NCBI RefSeq assembly: GCF_015832195.1
Contig: NC_052021.1
Coordinates: forward strand, 124,001-188,000
Direction of reading: 5' to 3'
Length of the DNA: 64,000 bases
From: Motacilla alba alba
Taxonomy: Eukaryota; Chordata; Aves; Passeriformes; Motacillidae
The position numbers and the translations under genes were made by a program. Below the pieces are notes generated by a model that was not told the origin of the DNA, did not search any database, and saw only the letters and a program-made list of their open reading frames with translations. Positions 39,116 to 52,629 of the stretch are shown here, one piece after another; within the stretch, counting starts at the first letter, position 1, and each line of letters starts with the position of its first letter.

Positions 39116-41126
39116 GCAGACAGACCCGAAGGGCCGAGGGCCTGCCTGGTATTGCAAATGCTTCTGCCCGGGAAAACAAAACACACCAGCCCACGTTCCT
39201 GGTCTCAGTTTGCAGAGACCCATGGGCACTCTCAAGGCAGCCCGAGTTGGCACAGGTGGCAGCTTGCCCCTGGACGGCATCTTGGTATTCGTGGAATTGC
39301 GGCGGGCAGCCGGCCCATAGTGACCGAGGGCCTACCTGGTACTGGCAAAGGCTTCTGCCCGGGGAAACAAATTTCGTCAACCCACGTTCCTGGTCTCAGT
39401 TTGCAGAGTTCCATGGGCACTCTCATAGCGGCCCGAGTTGGCACAGGTGGCAGCTTGTCCCAGGGCGGCATCTTGATATTCGTGGAAACCCAGGAAGCAG
39501 CCGGCCCAGGAGGGCTGAGGGACTACCTGGTACTGACAAAGGCTTCTGCCCGGGGAACCAAATTTCGTCAACCCATGTTCCTGGTCTCAGTTTGCAGAGT
39601 TCCATGGGCACTCTCATAGCGGCCCGAGTTGGCACAGGTGGCAGCTTGTCCCAGGGCGGCATCTTGATATTCGTGGAAACCCAGGAAGCAGCCGGCCCAG
39701 GATGGCTGAGGGACTACCTGGTAATGACAAATGCTTCTCTCTGGGAAAACAAAACCCAGAACCCCACGTTCTAGGTCTCAGTTTTCAGAGCTCCATGGGC
39801 ACTCTCAAAGCAGCCGAAGTTGGCACAGGTGGCAGCTTGTCCCTGGGCGGCATCTTGATATTCGTGGAAACCCAGCAAACAGCCTACCCCCAAGGGCGAG
39901 GGCCTACCTTGTACTGACAGAGGCTTCTGCCTGGGGAAACAAAACCCACCACCCCACGTTCCTGGTCTGAAATTGCAGAGCTCCATGGGCACTCTCAATG
40001 CAGCCCGAGTTGGCACAGGTGGCAGCTTGTCACTGGGCGGCATCTTGATATTCGTGGAAACCCAGGAAGCAGCCGGCCCCGGGGGGCTGAGGGACTACCT
40101 GGTACAGACAAATGCTTCTCTCTGGGAAAACAAAACCCACAATCCTACGTTCCTGGTCTCAGTTTGCAGAGCTCCGTGGGCACTCTCAAAGCAGCCCGAG
40201 TTGGCACGGGTGGCAGCTTGCCCCTGGACGGCAACTTGATATACGTGAAAATCCAGCAAATAGCTGGCCAGAAAGGGCCGAAGCCCTACCTGGTACTGAC
40301 AAAGGCTTCTGCCCAAGGAACCAAATTTCGTCAACCCATGTTCCTGGTCTCAGATTGCAGAGTTCCATGGGCACTCTCATAGCGGCCAGAGTTGGCACAG
40401 GTGGCAGCTTGTCCCCGAGCGGCATCTTCAGAAATGTGGAAATCCAGCCGGCAGCCTGCCCCTGAGGAACAAGGCCCTACCTGGTACTGACAAAGGCTTC
40501 TCCACGAGAAAATAAAAGCCATAACCCCACGTTCCTGGTCTCAGTTAGCAGAGCTCCATGGACACTCTCAAAGCAGCCCAAGTTGGCACAGGTGGCAGCT
40601 TGTCCCTGGGCAGTACCTTGAATTCGTGGAAATCCAGCAGGCAGACGGACCAGAAGGGCCGAGGGCCTACCTGGTACTGAATAATGCTTCTTCCCGAGAA
40701 AACAAAACCTACCAGCCCTCGTTCCTGGTGTCAGATTGCAGAGCTCCATGGGCAATCTCAAAGCAGCCCGAGTTGGCACAGGTTGCAACTTGTACCTAGT
40801 CGGCACCTTGATATTCGTGGAAATGCAGCAGGCAGCCTGCCCCCAAGGGCCGAAGCCCTACCTGGTACTGCAAATGCTTCTGCGTGGGGAAACAAACCCC
40901 ACCAGCCCACGTTCCTGGTCTCAGTTTGCAGAGCCCAATGGGCACTCTCAAAGCAGCCCGAGTTGGCACAGGTGGCAGCTTGTCCCTGGGCGACATCTTG
41001 ATATTCATCAAAATCCAGCGGGCAGCCGGCCATGATGGGCCAAGGGCCTACCTGGTACTGACAAAATGCTTCTGCCCGGGGAAACAAAAGCCACAACCGC
41101 ACGTTACAGGTCTCAGTTTGCGGAGC
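38826..41126 (+). repeat. Block C, copy 2
   Basis: Second copy of the 25,520-27,820 block. At its right end, near 41,121, the sequence passes within one monomer from block C/D type (cagtttgcggagct) directly into block E type (ccatgggcactctcaaag with gagttggcgcgggtgg). Confidence 0.85.
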
Positions 41127-43691
41127 TCCATGGGCACTCTCAAAGCAGCCCGAGTTGGCGCGGGTGGCAGCTTGTCCCTGGGCGGCATCTTGATATTCGT
41201 GGAAACCCAGCAAGCAGCCTACCCCCAAGGGCGAGGGCCTACCTTGCACTCAAAGAGGCTTCTGCCTGGGAAAACAAAACCCACCAGCCCACGTTCCTGG
41301 TCTCAGATTGCAGAGCTCCATGGGCACTCTCAAAGAAGCCCGAGTTGGCACGGGTGGCAGCTTGTCCCTGGGCGGCATCTTGATATTCGTGGAAATCCAG
41401 TAGGCAGACGGCCCCGAAGGGCCGAGGGCCTACCTGGCACTGCAAATGCTTATGCCCGGGAAAATAAAACCCACAACCCCACGTTCCTGGTGTCAGATTG
41501 CAGAGCTCCATGGGCACTCTCAAAGCAGCCCGAGTTGGCACAGGTGGCAGCTTGTCCCTGGGCGGCATCTTGATATTCGTGGAATTCCAGTGGGCAGCCG
41601 GCCCAGAGAGACCGAGGGCCTACCTGGTACTGACAAAGGCTTCTGCCCGGGAACCAAATTTCGTCAACCCCTGTTCCTGGTGTCAGTTTGCAGAACTCCA
41701 TGGGCACTCTCATAGCGGCCTGAGTTGGCACAGGTGGCAGCTTGTCCCTGGGTGGCATCTTGATATTCGTGGAAACCCAGGAAGCAGCCGGCCCCGGAGG
41801 GCTGAGGGACTACCGGGTACTGACAAAGGCTTCTCTCTGGGAAAACAAAACCCACTACCCCACGTTCCTGGTCTCAGTTTTCAGAGCTCCATGGGCACTC
41901 TCAAAGCAGCCCGAGTTGGTACAGGTGGCAGCTTGTCCCTAGGCGGCATTTTCAGATTCGTGGAAATCCAGCAGGCAGCCTGCCCCTGAGGAACAAGGCC
42001 CTACCTGGTACTGACAAAGGCTTCTTCCCTTGGTAACGAATCCCACCACCCCGGATTCCTGGTCTCAGTTTGCAGAGCTCCATGGGCACTCTCAATGCAG
42101 CCCAAGTTGGCACAGGTGGCAGGTTGTCCCTCGGCAGCATCTTCAGAAATGTGGAAATCCAGCCGGCTGCGTGCCCCTGAGGAACAAGGCCCTACCTGGT
42201 ACTGACAAAGGCTTCTGCCGGAGGAAATACAAGCCATAACCCCACGTTCCTGGTCTCAGTTTGCAGAGCTCCATGGGAACTCTCAAAGCAGCCCAAGTTT
42301 GCACAGGTGGCAGCTTGTCCCTGGGCAGTACCTTGATATTCGTGGAAATCCAGCAGGCAGACAGACCCGAAGGGCCGAGGGCCTGCCTGGTATTGCAAAT
42401 GCTTCTGCCCGGGAAAACAAAACACACCAGCCCACGTTCCTGGACTCAGTTTGCAGAGCTCCATGGGCACTCTCAAAGCAGCCCGAGTTGGCACGGGTGG
42501 CAGCTTGTCCCTGGGCGGCATCTTGATATTCGTGGAAATCCAGTGGGCAGCCGGCCCAGAGTGACCGAGGGCCTACCTGGTACTGACAAATGCTTCTGCC
42601 CGGGAAAACAAAACCCACCAGCCCACGTTCCTGGTCTCAGTTTCCAGAGCTCCATGAGCACACTCAAAGCATCCCGAGTTGCCACACGTGGCAGCTTGTC
42701 CCTGGGCGGCATCTTGATATTCGTCAAAATCCAGCGGGCAGCCGGCCACGAAGGGCCAAGGGCCTACCTGGTACTGAAAATGCTTCTGCCTGGGGAAACA
42801 AAAGCCACAACCGCACGTTACTGGTCTCAGTTTGAAGAGCTTCCTGGGCATTCTCAAAGCAGCCCGAGTTGGCACAGGTGGCAGCTTGTCCCCGAGCGGC
42901 ATCTTTAGAAACGTGGCAATCCTGCCGGCAGCCTGCCCCTGAGGAACAAGGCCCTACCTGGTACTGACAAAGGCTTCTGCACGAGAAAATAAAAGCCATA
43001 ACCCCACGTTCCTGGTCTCAGATTGCAGAGCTCCATGGGCACTCTCAAAGCAGCCCGAGTTGGCACAGGTGGCAGCTTGTGCCTGGGCGGCATCTTGGTA
43101 TTCGTGGAATTGCAGTGGGCAGCCGGCCCAGAGTGACCGAGGGCCTACCTGGTACTGACAAAGGCTTCTGCCCGGGGAACCAAATTTCGTCAACCCACGT
43201 TCCTGGTCTCAGTTTGCAGAGTTCCATGGGCACTCTCATAGCGGCCCGAGTTGGCACAGGTGGCAGCTTGTCCCAGGGCGGCATCTTGATAGTCGTGGAA
43301 ACCCAGGAAGCAGCCGGCCCAGGAGGGCTGAGGGAATACCTGGTACTGACAAAGGCTTCCCTCTGGGAAAACAAAACCCAGAACCCGACGTTCTAGGTCT
43401 CAGTTTTCAGAGCTCCATGGGCACTCTCAAAGCAGCCCAAGTTGGCACATGTGGCAGCTTGTCCCTCGGCGTCATCTTCAGAAATGTGGAAATCCAGCCA
43501 GCAGCCTGCCCCTGAGGAACAAGGCCCTACCTGGTACTGACAAAGGATTCTGCACGAGAAAATAAAAGCCATAACCCCACGTTCCTGGCCTCAGTTTGCA
43601 GAGCTCCATGGGCACTCTCAAAGCAGCCCAAGTTGGCACAGGTGGCAGCTTGTCCCTGGGCAGTACCTTGATATTCGTGGAAATCCAGCAG
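41121..43691 (+). repeat. Block E, copy 2
   Basis: Second copy of 36,545-39,115. At 43,691 it leaves the match in mid-monomer: ggcagacggaccagaagg here against ggcagacagacccgaagg at 39,115. An inner difference is ggaggaaatacaagcc at about 42,219, where copy 1 has cacgagaaaataaaaccc at about 37,643. This looks like a patch from another monomer type. Confidence 0.83.
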
Positions 43692-43849
43692 GCAGACGGA
43701 CCAGAAGGGCCGTGGGCCTACCTGGTACTGACAAATGCTTCTGCCCGGGAAAACAAAACCTACCAGCCCACGTTCCTGGTCTCAGCTTGCAGAGCTCCAT
43801 GGGCAATCTCAAAGCAGCCCGAGTTGGCACAGGTGGCAGCTTGTACCTG

Positions 43850-46591
43850 GGCGGCACCTTGATATTCATGGAAATACAGCAGGCAGCCTGCCCCGAAGGG
43901 CCGAGGGCCTACCTGGTACTGCAAATGCTTCTGCGTGGGGAAACAAACCCCACCACCCCACGTTCCTGGTCTCAGTTTGCAGAGCCCAATGGGCACTCTC
44001 AAAGCAGCCCAAGTTGGCACGGGTGGCAGCTTGTCCCTGGGCGGCATCTTGATATTCGTGGAAATCCAGCAGGCTGCCAGCCCAAAAGGGCCGAGGGCCT
44101 ACCTGGTAATGACAGAGGCTTCTGCCCGGGGAACCTAGTTTCTTCAACCCAAGTTGCTGGTCTCAGTTTGCAGAGCTCCATGGGCACTCTCAAAGAAGTC
44201 CGAGTTGGCACAGGTGGCAGCTTGTCCCTGGGCGACATCTTGATATTCGTCAAAATCCAGCGGGCAGCCGGCCACGAAGGGCCAAGGGCCTACCTGGTAC
44301 TGACAAAATGCTTCTGCCCGGGGAAACAAAAGCCACAACCGCACGTTACTGGTCTCAGTTTGCGGAGCTTCCTGGTCATTCTCAAAGCGGCCCGAGTTGG
44401 CACAGGTGGCAGGTTGTCCCTGGGCGGAATCTTGATATTTGTGGAAACCCAGGAAGCAGCCTGCCCCTGAGGAACAAGGCCCTACCTGGTACTGACAAAG
44501 GCTTCTGCCCGGGAAAACCAAACCCACAAGCCCACGTTCCTGGTCTCAGATTGCAGAGCTCCATGTGCACTCTCAAAGCAGCCCGAGTTGCCACAGGTGG
44601 CAGCTTGTCCCTGGGCGGCATCTTGATATTCGTGGAAACCCAGCAAGCAGCCTATCCCCAAGGGCGAGGGCCTACCTTGTACTGACAGAGGCTTCTGCCT
44701 GGGGAAACAAAACCCACCAGCCCACGTTCCTGGTCTGAAATTGCAGAGCTCCATGGGCACTCTCAAAGCAGCCCGATTTGGCACAGGTGGCAGCTTGTCA
44801 ATGGGCGGCAACTTGATATACGTGGAAATCCAGCGGACAGCCGGCCAGAAAGGGCCGAAGCCCTACCTGGTACTGACAAAGGCTTCTGCCCAGTGAACCA
44901 AATTTCGTCAACCCATGTTCCTGGTCTCAGATTGCAGAGCTCCATGGGCACTCTCAAAGCAGCCCGAGTTGGCACAGGTGGCAGCTTGTCACTGGGCGGC
45001 ATCTTGATATTCGTGGAAACCCAGGAAGCAGCCGGCCCCGGAGGGCTGAGGGACTACCTGGTACAGACAAATGCTTCTCTCTGGGAAAACAAAACCCACT
45101 ACCCCACGTTCCTGGTCTCAGTTTGCAGAGCTCCATGGGCACTCTCAAAGCAGCCCGAGTTGGCACAGGTGGCAGCTTGTCCCTGGGCAACATCTTGATA
45201 TTCGGGGAAATCCAGCTGGCAGCCGGCCACGAAGGGCCGAGGGCCTACCTGGTACTGACAAAGGCTTCTGCCCGGGAAAACAAAACCCAGAACCCCACGT
45301 TCTAGGTCTCAGTTTGCAGAGCTCCATGGGCACTCTCAAAGAAGCCCGACTTGGCAGAGGTGGCAGCTTGTCCCTGGGCGGCATTTTGAGATTGGGGGAA
45401 ATCCAGCAGGCAGCCTGCCCCTGAGGAACAAGGCCCTACCTGGTACTGACAAAGGCTTCTTCCCAGGGAAAAGAAACCCACCACCCCGCGTTCCTGGTCT
45501 CAGTTTGCAGAGCTCCATGGGCACTCTCAAAGCAGCCCAAGTTGGCGCAGGTGGCAGCTTGTCCCCGAGCGGCATCTTCAGAAATGTGGAAATCCAGCCG
45601 GCAGCCTGCCCCTGAGGAACAAGGCCCTACCTGGTACTGACAAACGATTCTGCACGAGAAAATAAAAGCCATAACCCCACGTTCCTGGTCTCAGTTTGCA
45701 GAGCTCCATGGGCACTCTCAAAGCAGCCCGAGTTGGCACAGGTGGCAGCTTGTCCCTGGGCAGTACCTTGATATTCGTGGAAATGCAGCAGGCAGCCTGC
45801 CCCGAAGGGCCAAGGCCCTACCTGGTACTGCAAATGCTTCTGCGGGGGGAAACAAACCCCACCACCCCACGTTCCTGGTCTCAGTTTGCAGAGTTCCATG
45901 GGCACTCTCAAAGCATCCCAAGTTGGCACGGGTGGCAGCTTGTCCCTGGGCGGCATCTTGATATTCATGGAAATCCAGCAGGCTGCCAGCCCAAAAGGGC
46001 CGAGGGCCTACCTGGTACTGACAGAGGCTTCTGCCCGGGGAACCTAGTTTCGTCAACCCAAGTTGCTGGTCTCAGTTTGCAGAGCTCCATGGGCACTCTC
46101 AAAGAAGTCCGAGTTGGCACAGGTGGCAGCTTGTCCCTGGGCGACATCTTGATATTCGTCAAAATCCAGCGGGCAGCCGGCCACGAAGGGCCAAGGGCCT
46201 ACCTGGTACTGACAAAATGCTTCTGCCTGGGGAAACAAAAGCCACAACCGCACGTTACTGGTCTCAGTTTGCAGAGCTTCCTGGGCACTCTCAAAGCGGC
46301 CCGAGTTGGCACAGGTGGCAGGTTGTCCCTGGGCGGAATCTTGATATTTGTGGAAACCCAGGAAGCAGCCTGCCCCTGAGGAACAAGGCCCTACCTGGTA
46401 CTGACAATGGCTTCTGCCCGGGAAAACCAAACCCACAACCCCACGTTCCTGGTCTCAGATTGCAGAGCTCCATGGGCACTCTCAAAGCAGCCCGAGTTGC
46501 CACAGGTGGCAGCTTGTCCCTGGGCGGCATCTTGATATTCGTGGAAACCCAGCAAGCAGCCTACCCCCAAGGGCGAGGGCCTACCTTGTAC
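43850..46591 (+). repeat. 1,909-bp (10-monomer) offset duplication
   Basis: About 43,850-44,682 matches about 45,759-46,591. Both copies carry the rare gaacctagtttcttcaaccc or gaacctagtttcgtcaaccc monomer and the tcaaagaagtccgagttgg variant, followed by the ggcgacatcttgatattcgtc monomer. The 1.08 kb between the copies is ordinary satellite. Confidence 0.75.
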
Positions 46592-47459
46592 TCAAAGAGG
46601 CTTCTGCCTGGGAAAACAAAACCCACCAGCCCACGTTCCTGGTCTCAGATTGCAGAGCTCCATGGGCACTCTCAAAGCAGCCCGAGTTGGCACAGGTGGC
46701 AGCTTGTCCCTGGGCGGCACCTTGATATTCGTGGAAATCCAGCGGACAGCCGGCCAGAAAGGGCTGAAGCCCTACCTGGAAATGACAAAGGCTTCTGCCC
46801 AGGGAACCAAATTTCGTCAACCCATGTTCCTGGTCTCAGTTTGCAGAGCTCCATGGGCACTCTCAAAGCAGCCCGAGTTGGCACAGGTGGCAGCTTGTCC
46901 CTGGGCGGCACCTTGATATTCGTGAAAATTTAGTCGGCAGACCGACCCGAAGGGCTGAGGGCCTACCTGGTACTGCAAATGCTTATGCCCGGGAAAACAA
47001 AACCTACCAGCCCACGTTCCACATCTCAGATTGCAGAGCTCCATGGGCACTCTCAAAGCAGCCCGAGTTGGCACGGGTGGCAGCTTGCCCCTGGACGGCA
47101 ACTTGATATTTGTGGAAATCCAGCGAATAGCCGGCCAGAAAGGGCCGAAGCCGTACCTGGTACTGACAAAGGCTTCTGCCCAGGGAACCAAATTTCGCCA
47201 ACCCATGTTCCTGGTCTCAGTTTGCAGAGCTCCATGGGAACTCTCAAAGCAGCCCGAGTTGGCACAGGTGGCAGCTTGTCCCTGGGCGGCACCTTGATAT
47301 TTGTGGAAATCCAGTCGGCAGACGGCCCCGAAGGGCCGAGGGCCTACCTGGTACTGCAAATGCTTCTGCCCGGGAAAACAAAACCTACCACCCCACGTTC
47401 CTGGTCTCAGTTTGCAGAGCTCCATGGGCACTCTCAAAGCAGCCCGAGTTGGCACAGGT

Positions 47460-48371
47460 GGCAGCTTGTCCCTGGGCGGCACCTTGATATTCGTGGAAAT
47501 CCAGTCGGCAGACCGACCCGAAGGGCCGAGGGCCTACCTGGAACTGCAAAGGCTTCTGCCCAGGAAAACAAAACCTACCAGCCCACGTTCCTGGTCTCAG
47601 ATTGCAGAGCTCCATGGGCACTCTCAAAGCAGCCCGAGTTGGCACAGGTGGCAGCTTGTCCCTGGGCGGCATCTTGGTATTCGCGGAATTGCAGTGGGCA
47701 GCCGGCCCAGAGTGACCGAGGGCCTAGCTGGTACTCACAAAGGCTTCTGCCCGGGGAACCAAATTTCGTCAACCCACGTTCCTGGTCTCAGTTTGCAGAG
47801 TTCCATGGGCACTCTCATAGCGGCCCGAGTTGGCACAGGTGGCAGCTTGTCCCTGGGCGGCACCTTGATATTCGTGGAAATCCAGTCGGCAGACCGACCC
47901 GAAGGGCCGAGGGCCTACCTGGAACTGCAAAGGCTTCTGCCCAGGAAAACAAAACCTACCAGCCCACGTTCCTGGTCTCAGATTGCAGAGCTCCATGGGC
48001 ACTCTCAAAGCAGCCCGAGTTGGCACAGGTGGCAGCTTGTCCCTGGGCGGCACCTTGATATTCGTGGAAATCCAGTCGGCAGACCGACCCGAAGGGCCGA
48101 GGGCCTACCTGGAACTGCAAAGGCTTCTGCCCAGGAAAACAAAACCTACCAGCCCACGTTCCTGGTCTCAGATTGCAGAGCTCCATGGGCACTCTCAAAG
48201 CAGCCCGAGTTGGCACAGGTGGCAGCTTGTCCCTGGGCGGCATCTTGGTATTCGCGGAATTGCAGTGGGCAGCCGGCCCAGAGTGACCGAGGGCCTAGCT
48301 GGTACTGACAAAGGCTTCTGCCCGGGGAACCAAATTTCGTCAACCCACGTTCCTGGTCTCAGTTTGCAGAG
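47460..48371 (+). repeat. Recent one- to three-monomer duplications
   Basis: A monomer type with cagtcggcagaccgacccg followed by cctggaactgcaaaggcttc occurs at 47,480, 47,861 and 48,052 with almost no change. The following ttggtattcgcggaattgcag monomer occurs at 47,673 and 48,244 (offset 571). These are the shortest-range, freshest-looking duplications in the array. Confidence 0.7.
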
Positions 48372-49509
48372 TTCCATGGGCACTCTCATAGCGGCCCGAG
48401 TTGGCACAGGTGGCAGCTTGTCCCAGGGCGGCATCTTGATAGTCGTGGAAACCCAGCAAGCAGCCGGCCCAGGAGGGCTGAGGGACTACCTGGTACTGAC
48501 AAAGGGTTCTCTCTGGGAAAACAAAACCCAGAACCCCACGTTCTAGGTCTCAGTTTGCAGAGCTCCATGGGCACTCTCAAAGCAGCCCGAGTTGGCACAG
48601 GTGGCAGCTTGTCCCTGGGCAGCATTTTCAGATTCGTGGAAATCCAGCCAGCAGCCTGCCCCTGAGGAACAAGGCCCTACCTGGTACTCACAAAGGCTTC
48701 TTCCCTGGTAACGAAACCCACCACCCCGCGTTCCTGGTCTCAGTTTTCAGAGCTCCATGGGCACCCTCCAAGCAGCCCAAGTTGGCACAGGTGGCAGCTT
48801 GTCCCTGCGTGGCATCTTCAGAAACGCGGCAATCCAGCCGGCAGCCTGCCCCTGAGGAACAAGGCCCTACCTGGTACTGACAAAGGCTTCTGCACGAGAA
48901 AACAAAAGCCATAACGCCACGTTCCTGGTCTCAATTTTCAGAGCTCCATGGGCACTCTCAAAGCAGCCCGAGTTGGCACAGTTGGCAGCTTGTCCCTGGG
49001 CGGCACCTTGATATTCATGGAAATCCAGGAGGCAGTCAGACCCGAAGGGCCGAGGGCCTACCTGGTAATGACAGAGGCTTCTGCCCGGGAAAACAAAACC
49101 AACCAGCCGACGTTCCTGATCTCAGTCTGCAGAGCTCCATGGGCACTCTCAAAGCAGCCCGAGTTAGCACAGGTGGCAGCTTGTCCCTGGGCGGCATCTT
49201 GATATTCGTGGAAATCCAGCAGGCTGCCCGCCAAAAAGGGCCGAGGGCCTGCCTGGTAATGACAGAGGTTTCTGCCCGGGAAAACAAAACCCACCAGCCC
49301 ACGTTCCTGGTCTCAGATTGCAGAGCTCCATGGGCACTCTCAAAGCAGCCCGAGTTGGCACAGGTGGCAGCTTGTACCTGGGCCGCACCTTGATATTCGT
49401 GGAAATCCAGCAGGCAGACGGCCCCGAAGGGCCGAGGGCCTACCTGGTATTGCAAATGCTTCTGCCCGGGAAAACAAAACACACCAGCCCACGTTCCTGG
49501 TCTCAGTTT

Positions 49510-49700
49510 GCAGAGCTCCATGGGCACTCTCAAAGCAGCCCGAGTTGGCACAGGTGGCAGCTTGTCCCTGGGCGGCATCTTGATACTCGTGGAAATCCAG
49601 CATGCAGCCGGCCCCGGAAGGCCGAGGGCCTACCTGGTACTGACAAAGGCTTCTGCCCGGGGAAACAAGACCCACCACGCCACGTTCCTGGTCTCAGTTT
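49510..49700 (+). repeat. Representative 191-bp monomer
   Basis: One monomer counted base by base, from gcagagctcc to the next gcatagctcc, is exactly 191 bases. In order it holds a CCATGG site near its start, the aagcagcccgagttggcac block, the gtggcagcttgtccctggg block, the tgatactcgtggaaatccag block, a GC-rich half-palindrome around gccggccccggaaggccgag, the cctacctggtactgac block and the cacgttcctggtctcagttt end. Because 191 leaves remainder 2 when divided by 3, each following monomer is read in a different frame. The phase chosen here is arbitrary. Confidence 0.9.
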
Positions 49701-52629
49701 GCATAGCTCCATGGGCACTCTCAAAGCAGCCCAAGTTGGCACAGGTGGCAGCTTGTCCCTGGGTGGCATCTTCAGGTCCGTGGAAATCCAGCATGCAGCC
49801 GGCCCCGGAAGAATATGGCCCTACCTGGTACTGACAAATGCTTCTGCTCGGGGACACAAGACCCACCACCCCACGTTCCTGGTCACAGTTTGCAGAGCTC
49901 CATGGGAGCTCTCAAAGCAGACAAAGCTGGTACAGGTGGCAGCTTGTCCCTCGGCAGCATCTTGATATTCATGGAAATCCTGCCAGCAGCCGGCCCCGAA
50001 GGGCCGAGGGCCTACCTGGTACGGACAATGGCTTCTGCCCGGGGAAACAAGACGCACCAACCCATGTTCATGGTCTCAGTTTGCAGAGCTGCATGGGCAC
50101 TCTCAAAGTAGCCCGAGTTGGAAAAGATGGCAGCTTGTCCCTGGGCTGCGCCTTGATATTCGTGGAAATCCAGTTGGCAGCCAGCCCTTGAATGCTGAGG
50201 GCCTACCTGGTACTGAGAAAGGCTTCTTCCAAGGGAAACAAAGCCCAAGAAGCCACGTTCGTGGTCTCAGTTTGCACAGCTCCGTGGGCACTCTCAAAGC
50301 AGCCCGAGTTGGCGCAGGTGGCAGTTTGTCCCTTGGCGGCACCTTGATATTCGTGGAAATCCAGTGGGCAGCTGACCCCGAATGGCCGAGGGCATACAAG
50401 GTACTCACTAAGGCTTCTGCCCGGGGAAACAAGACCCACCACGCAACGTTCCTGGTCTCAGTTTCAGAGCTCCATGGGCACTCTCAAAGCAGCCCAAGTT
50501 GGCACAGGTGGCAGCTTGTCCCTGGGCGGCATCTTCAGATTCGTGGAAATCCTGCAGGCCGCCTGCCCCTGAGGAATAAGGCTCTACCTGGTACGGAGAA
50601 ATGCTTCTGCCCAGGAAAACAAAACTCAGTACCCCACGTTCCTGGTCTCACTTTGCAGAGCTACATGGACACTTTCAAAGCAGTCCGAGTTGGCACTGGT
50701 GGCAGCTTGTCCCTGTGCAGCATCTTGATATTCATGGAAATCCAGCAGGCAGCCGGCCCCTGAGGAACAAGGGCCTACCTGGTACCGACAAATGCTTCTG
50801 CCCAGGGAAACAAAAGCCACAAACCCACGTTCCTGGTCTCAGTTTGCAGAGCTCCATGGGCACTCTCAAAGCAGCCCAAGTTGGCACAGGTGGCAGCTTG
50901 TCCCCGAGCGGCATCTTGATATCTGTGGAAATCCAGCGAGCAGCCAGCCCCGGAGGGCAGAGTGCCCACCTGCTACTGACAAATGCTTCTGCCTGGGGAA
51001 ACAAAACCCACCACCCCACGTTCCTGGTCACAGTTTGCAGAGCTCGATGGGCACTCTCAAAGCAGCCAAAGCTGGTACAGGTGGCAGCTTGTCCCTGGGT
51101 AGCACCTTGATATTCGTGGAAATCAAGCCGGCAGCTGACACCGAATGGCCGAGGGCCTACAAGGTACTCACAAAGGCTTCTGCCCGGGGAAACAAGACCC
51201 ACCACGCAACGTTCCTGGTCTCAGTTTCAGAGCTGCATGGGCACTCTCAAAGCAGCCCGAGTTGGCAGAGGTGGCAGCTTGTCCCTGGGCAGCACGTTGA
51301 TATTCGAGGAAATCCAGCGAGCAGCCAGCCCTGGTGTGCAGAGGGCCTACCTCGTACTGACAATGGCTTCTCCCAAGGGAAACAAAGCCCAAGAACCCAC
51401 GTTCCTGGTCTCAGTTTGCACAGCTCCGTGGGCACTCTCAAAGAAGCCTGAGTTGGCACCGGTGGCAGCTTGTCCCTTGGCGGCATCTTGATATTCGTGG
51501 AAATCCAGCGGACAGCTGACCACGAAGGGCCGAGGGCCTACATGGTACTGACAAATCTTCTGCCTGGGGAAACCAGACCCACCACCCCACGCTCCTGGTC
51601 TCAGTTTCAGAGCTCCAAGGGGACTCTCAAAGCAGCCCGAGTTGGCACAGGTGGCAGCTTGTCCATGGGTGGCATCCTGATATATCTGGAAATCCAGAGA
51701 GCAGCCAGCCCCGGAGGGCCGAGGGCCTACCTGCTACTGACAAACGCTTCTGCTGGGGGACACAAGACGCACAACCCCACGTTCCTGGTCACACTTTGCA
51801 GAGCTCCATGGGGGCTCTCAAAGCAGACAAAGCTGGCACAGGTGGCAGCTTGTCCCTGGGCAGCACCTTGATATTCGTGGAAATCCAGCGAGCAGCCAGG
51901 CCCGGAGGGCCGAGGGCCTACCTGGTACTGACAAAGGCTTCTTCCAAGGGAAACAAAGCCCAAGAACCCACATTCGTGGTCGCAGTTTCAGAGCTCCATG
52001 GGAACTTTCAAAGCAGCCTGAGTTGGCACAGGTGGCAGCTCGTCCCTGGGCGGCATCTTGATATTCGTGGAAATCCAGCGGGGAGCTGACCCCGACAGGC
52101 CGAGGGCGTACCTGGTACTGACAAATGCTTCTGCCCGGGGAAACAAGACCCACCACCCGACACTCCAGGTCTCACTTTGCAGAGCTCCATGGGCACTCTC
52201 AAAGAAGCCCGGGTTTGCACGGAGGGAAGCTTGTCCCTGGGCGGCATCTTGATATTCGTGGAAATCCAGCCGGCAGCCGGCCCCTAAGGGCCGAGGGCCT
52301 ACCTGGTACTGACAAAGGCTTCTGCCTGGGGAAACAAGACCCACCACCCCACATTCCTGGTCTCAGTTTGCAGAGCTCCGTGGGAACTCTCAAAGCAGCC
52401 CGAGTTGGCACAGGTGGCAGCTTGTCCCTTGGCGGCACCTTGATATTCGTGGAAATCCAGCAGGCAGCCGGCCCCGAAGGGCCGAGGGCCTACCTGGTAC
52501 TGACAAAGGGTTCTTCCAAGAGAAAAAACACCCACCACCCCACGTTCCTGGTCTCAGTTTGCAGAGGTCTGTGGGCACTCTCAAAGCAGCCCGAGTTGGC
52601 AGAGTTGGCAGCTTGTCCCTGCGCGGCAT

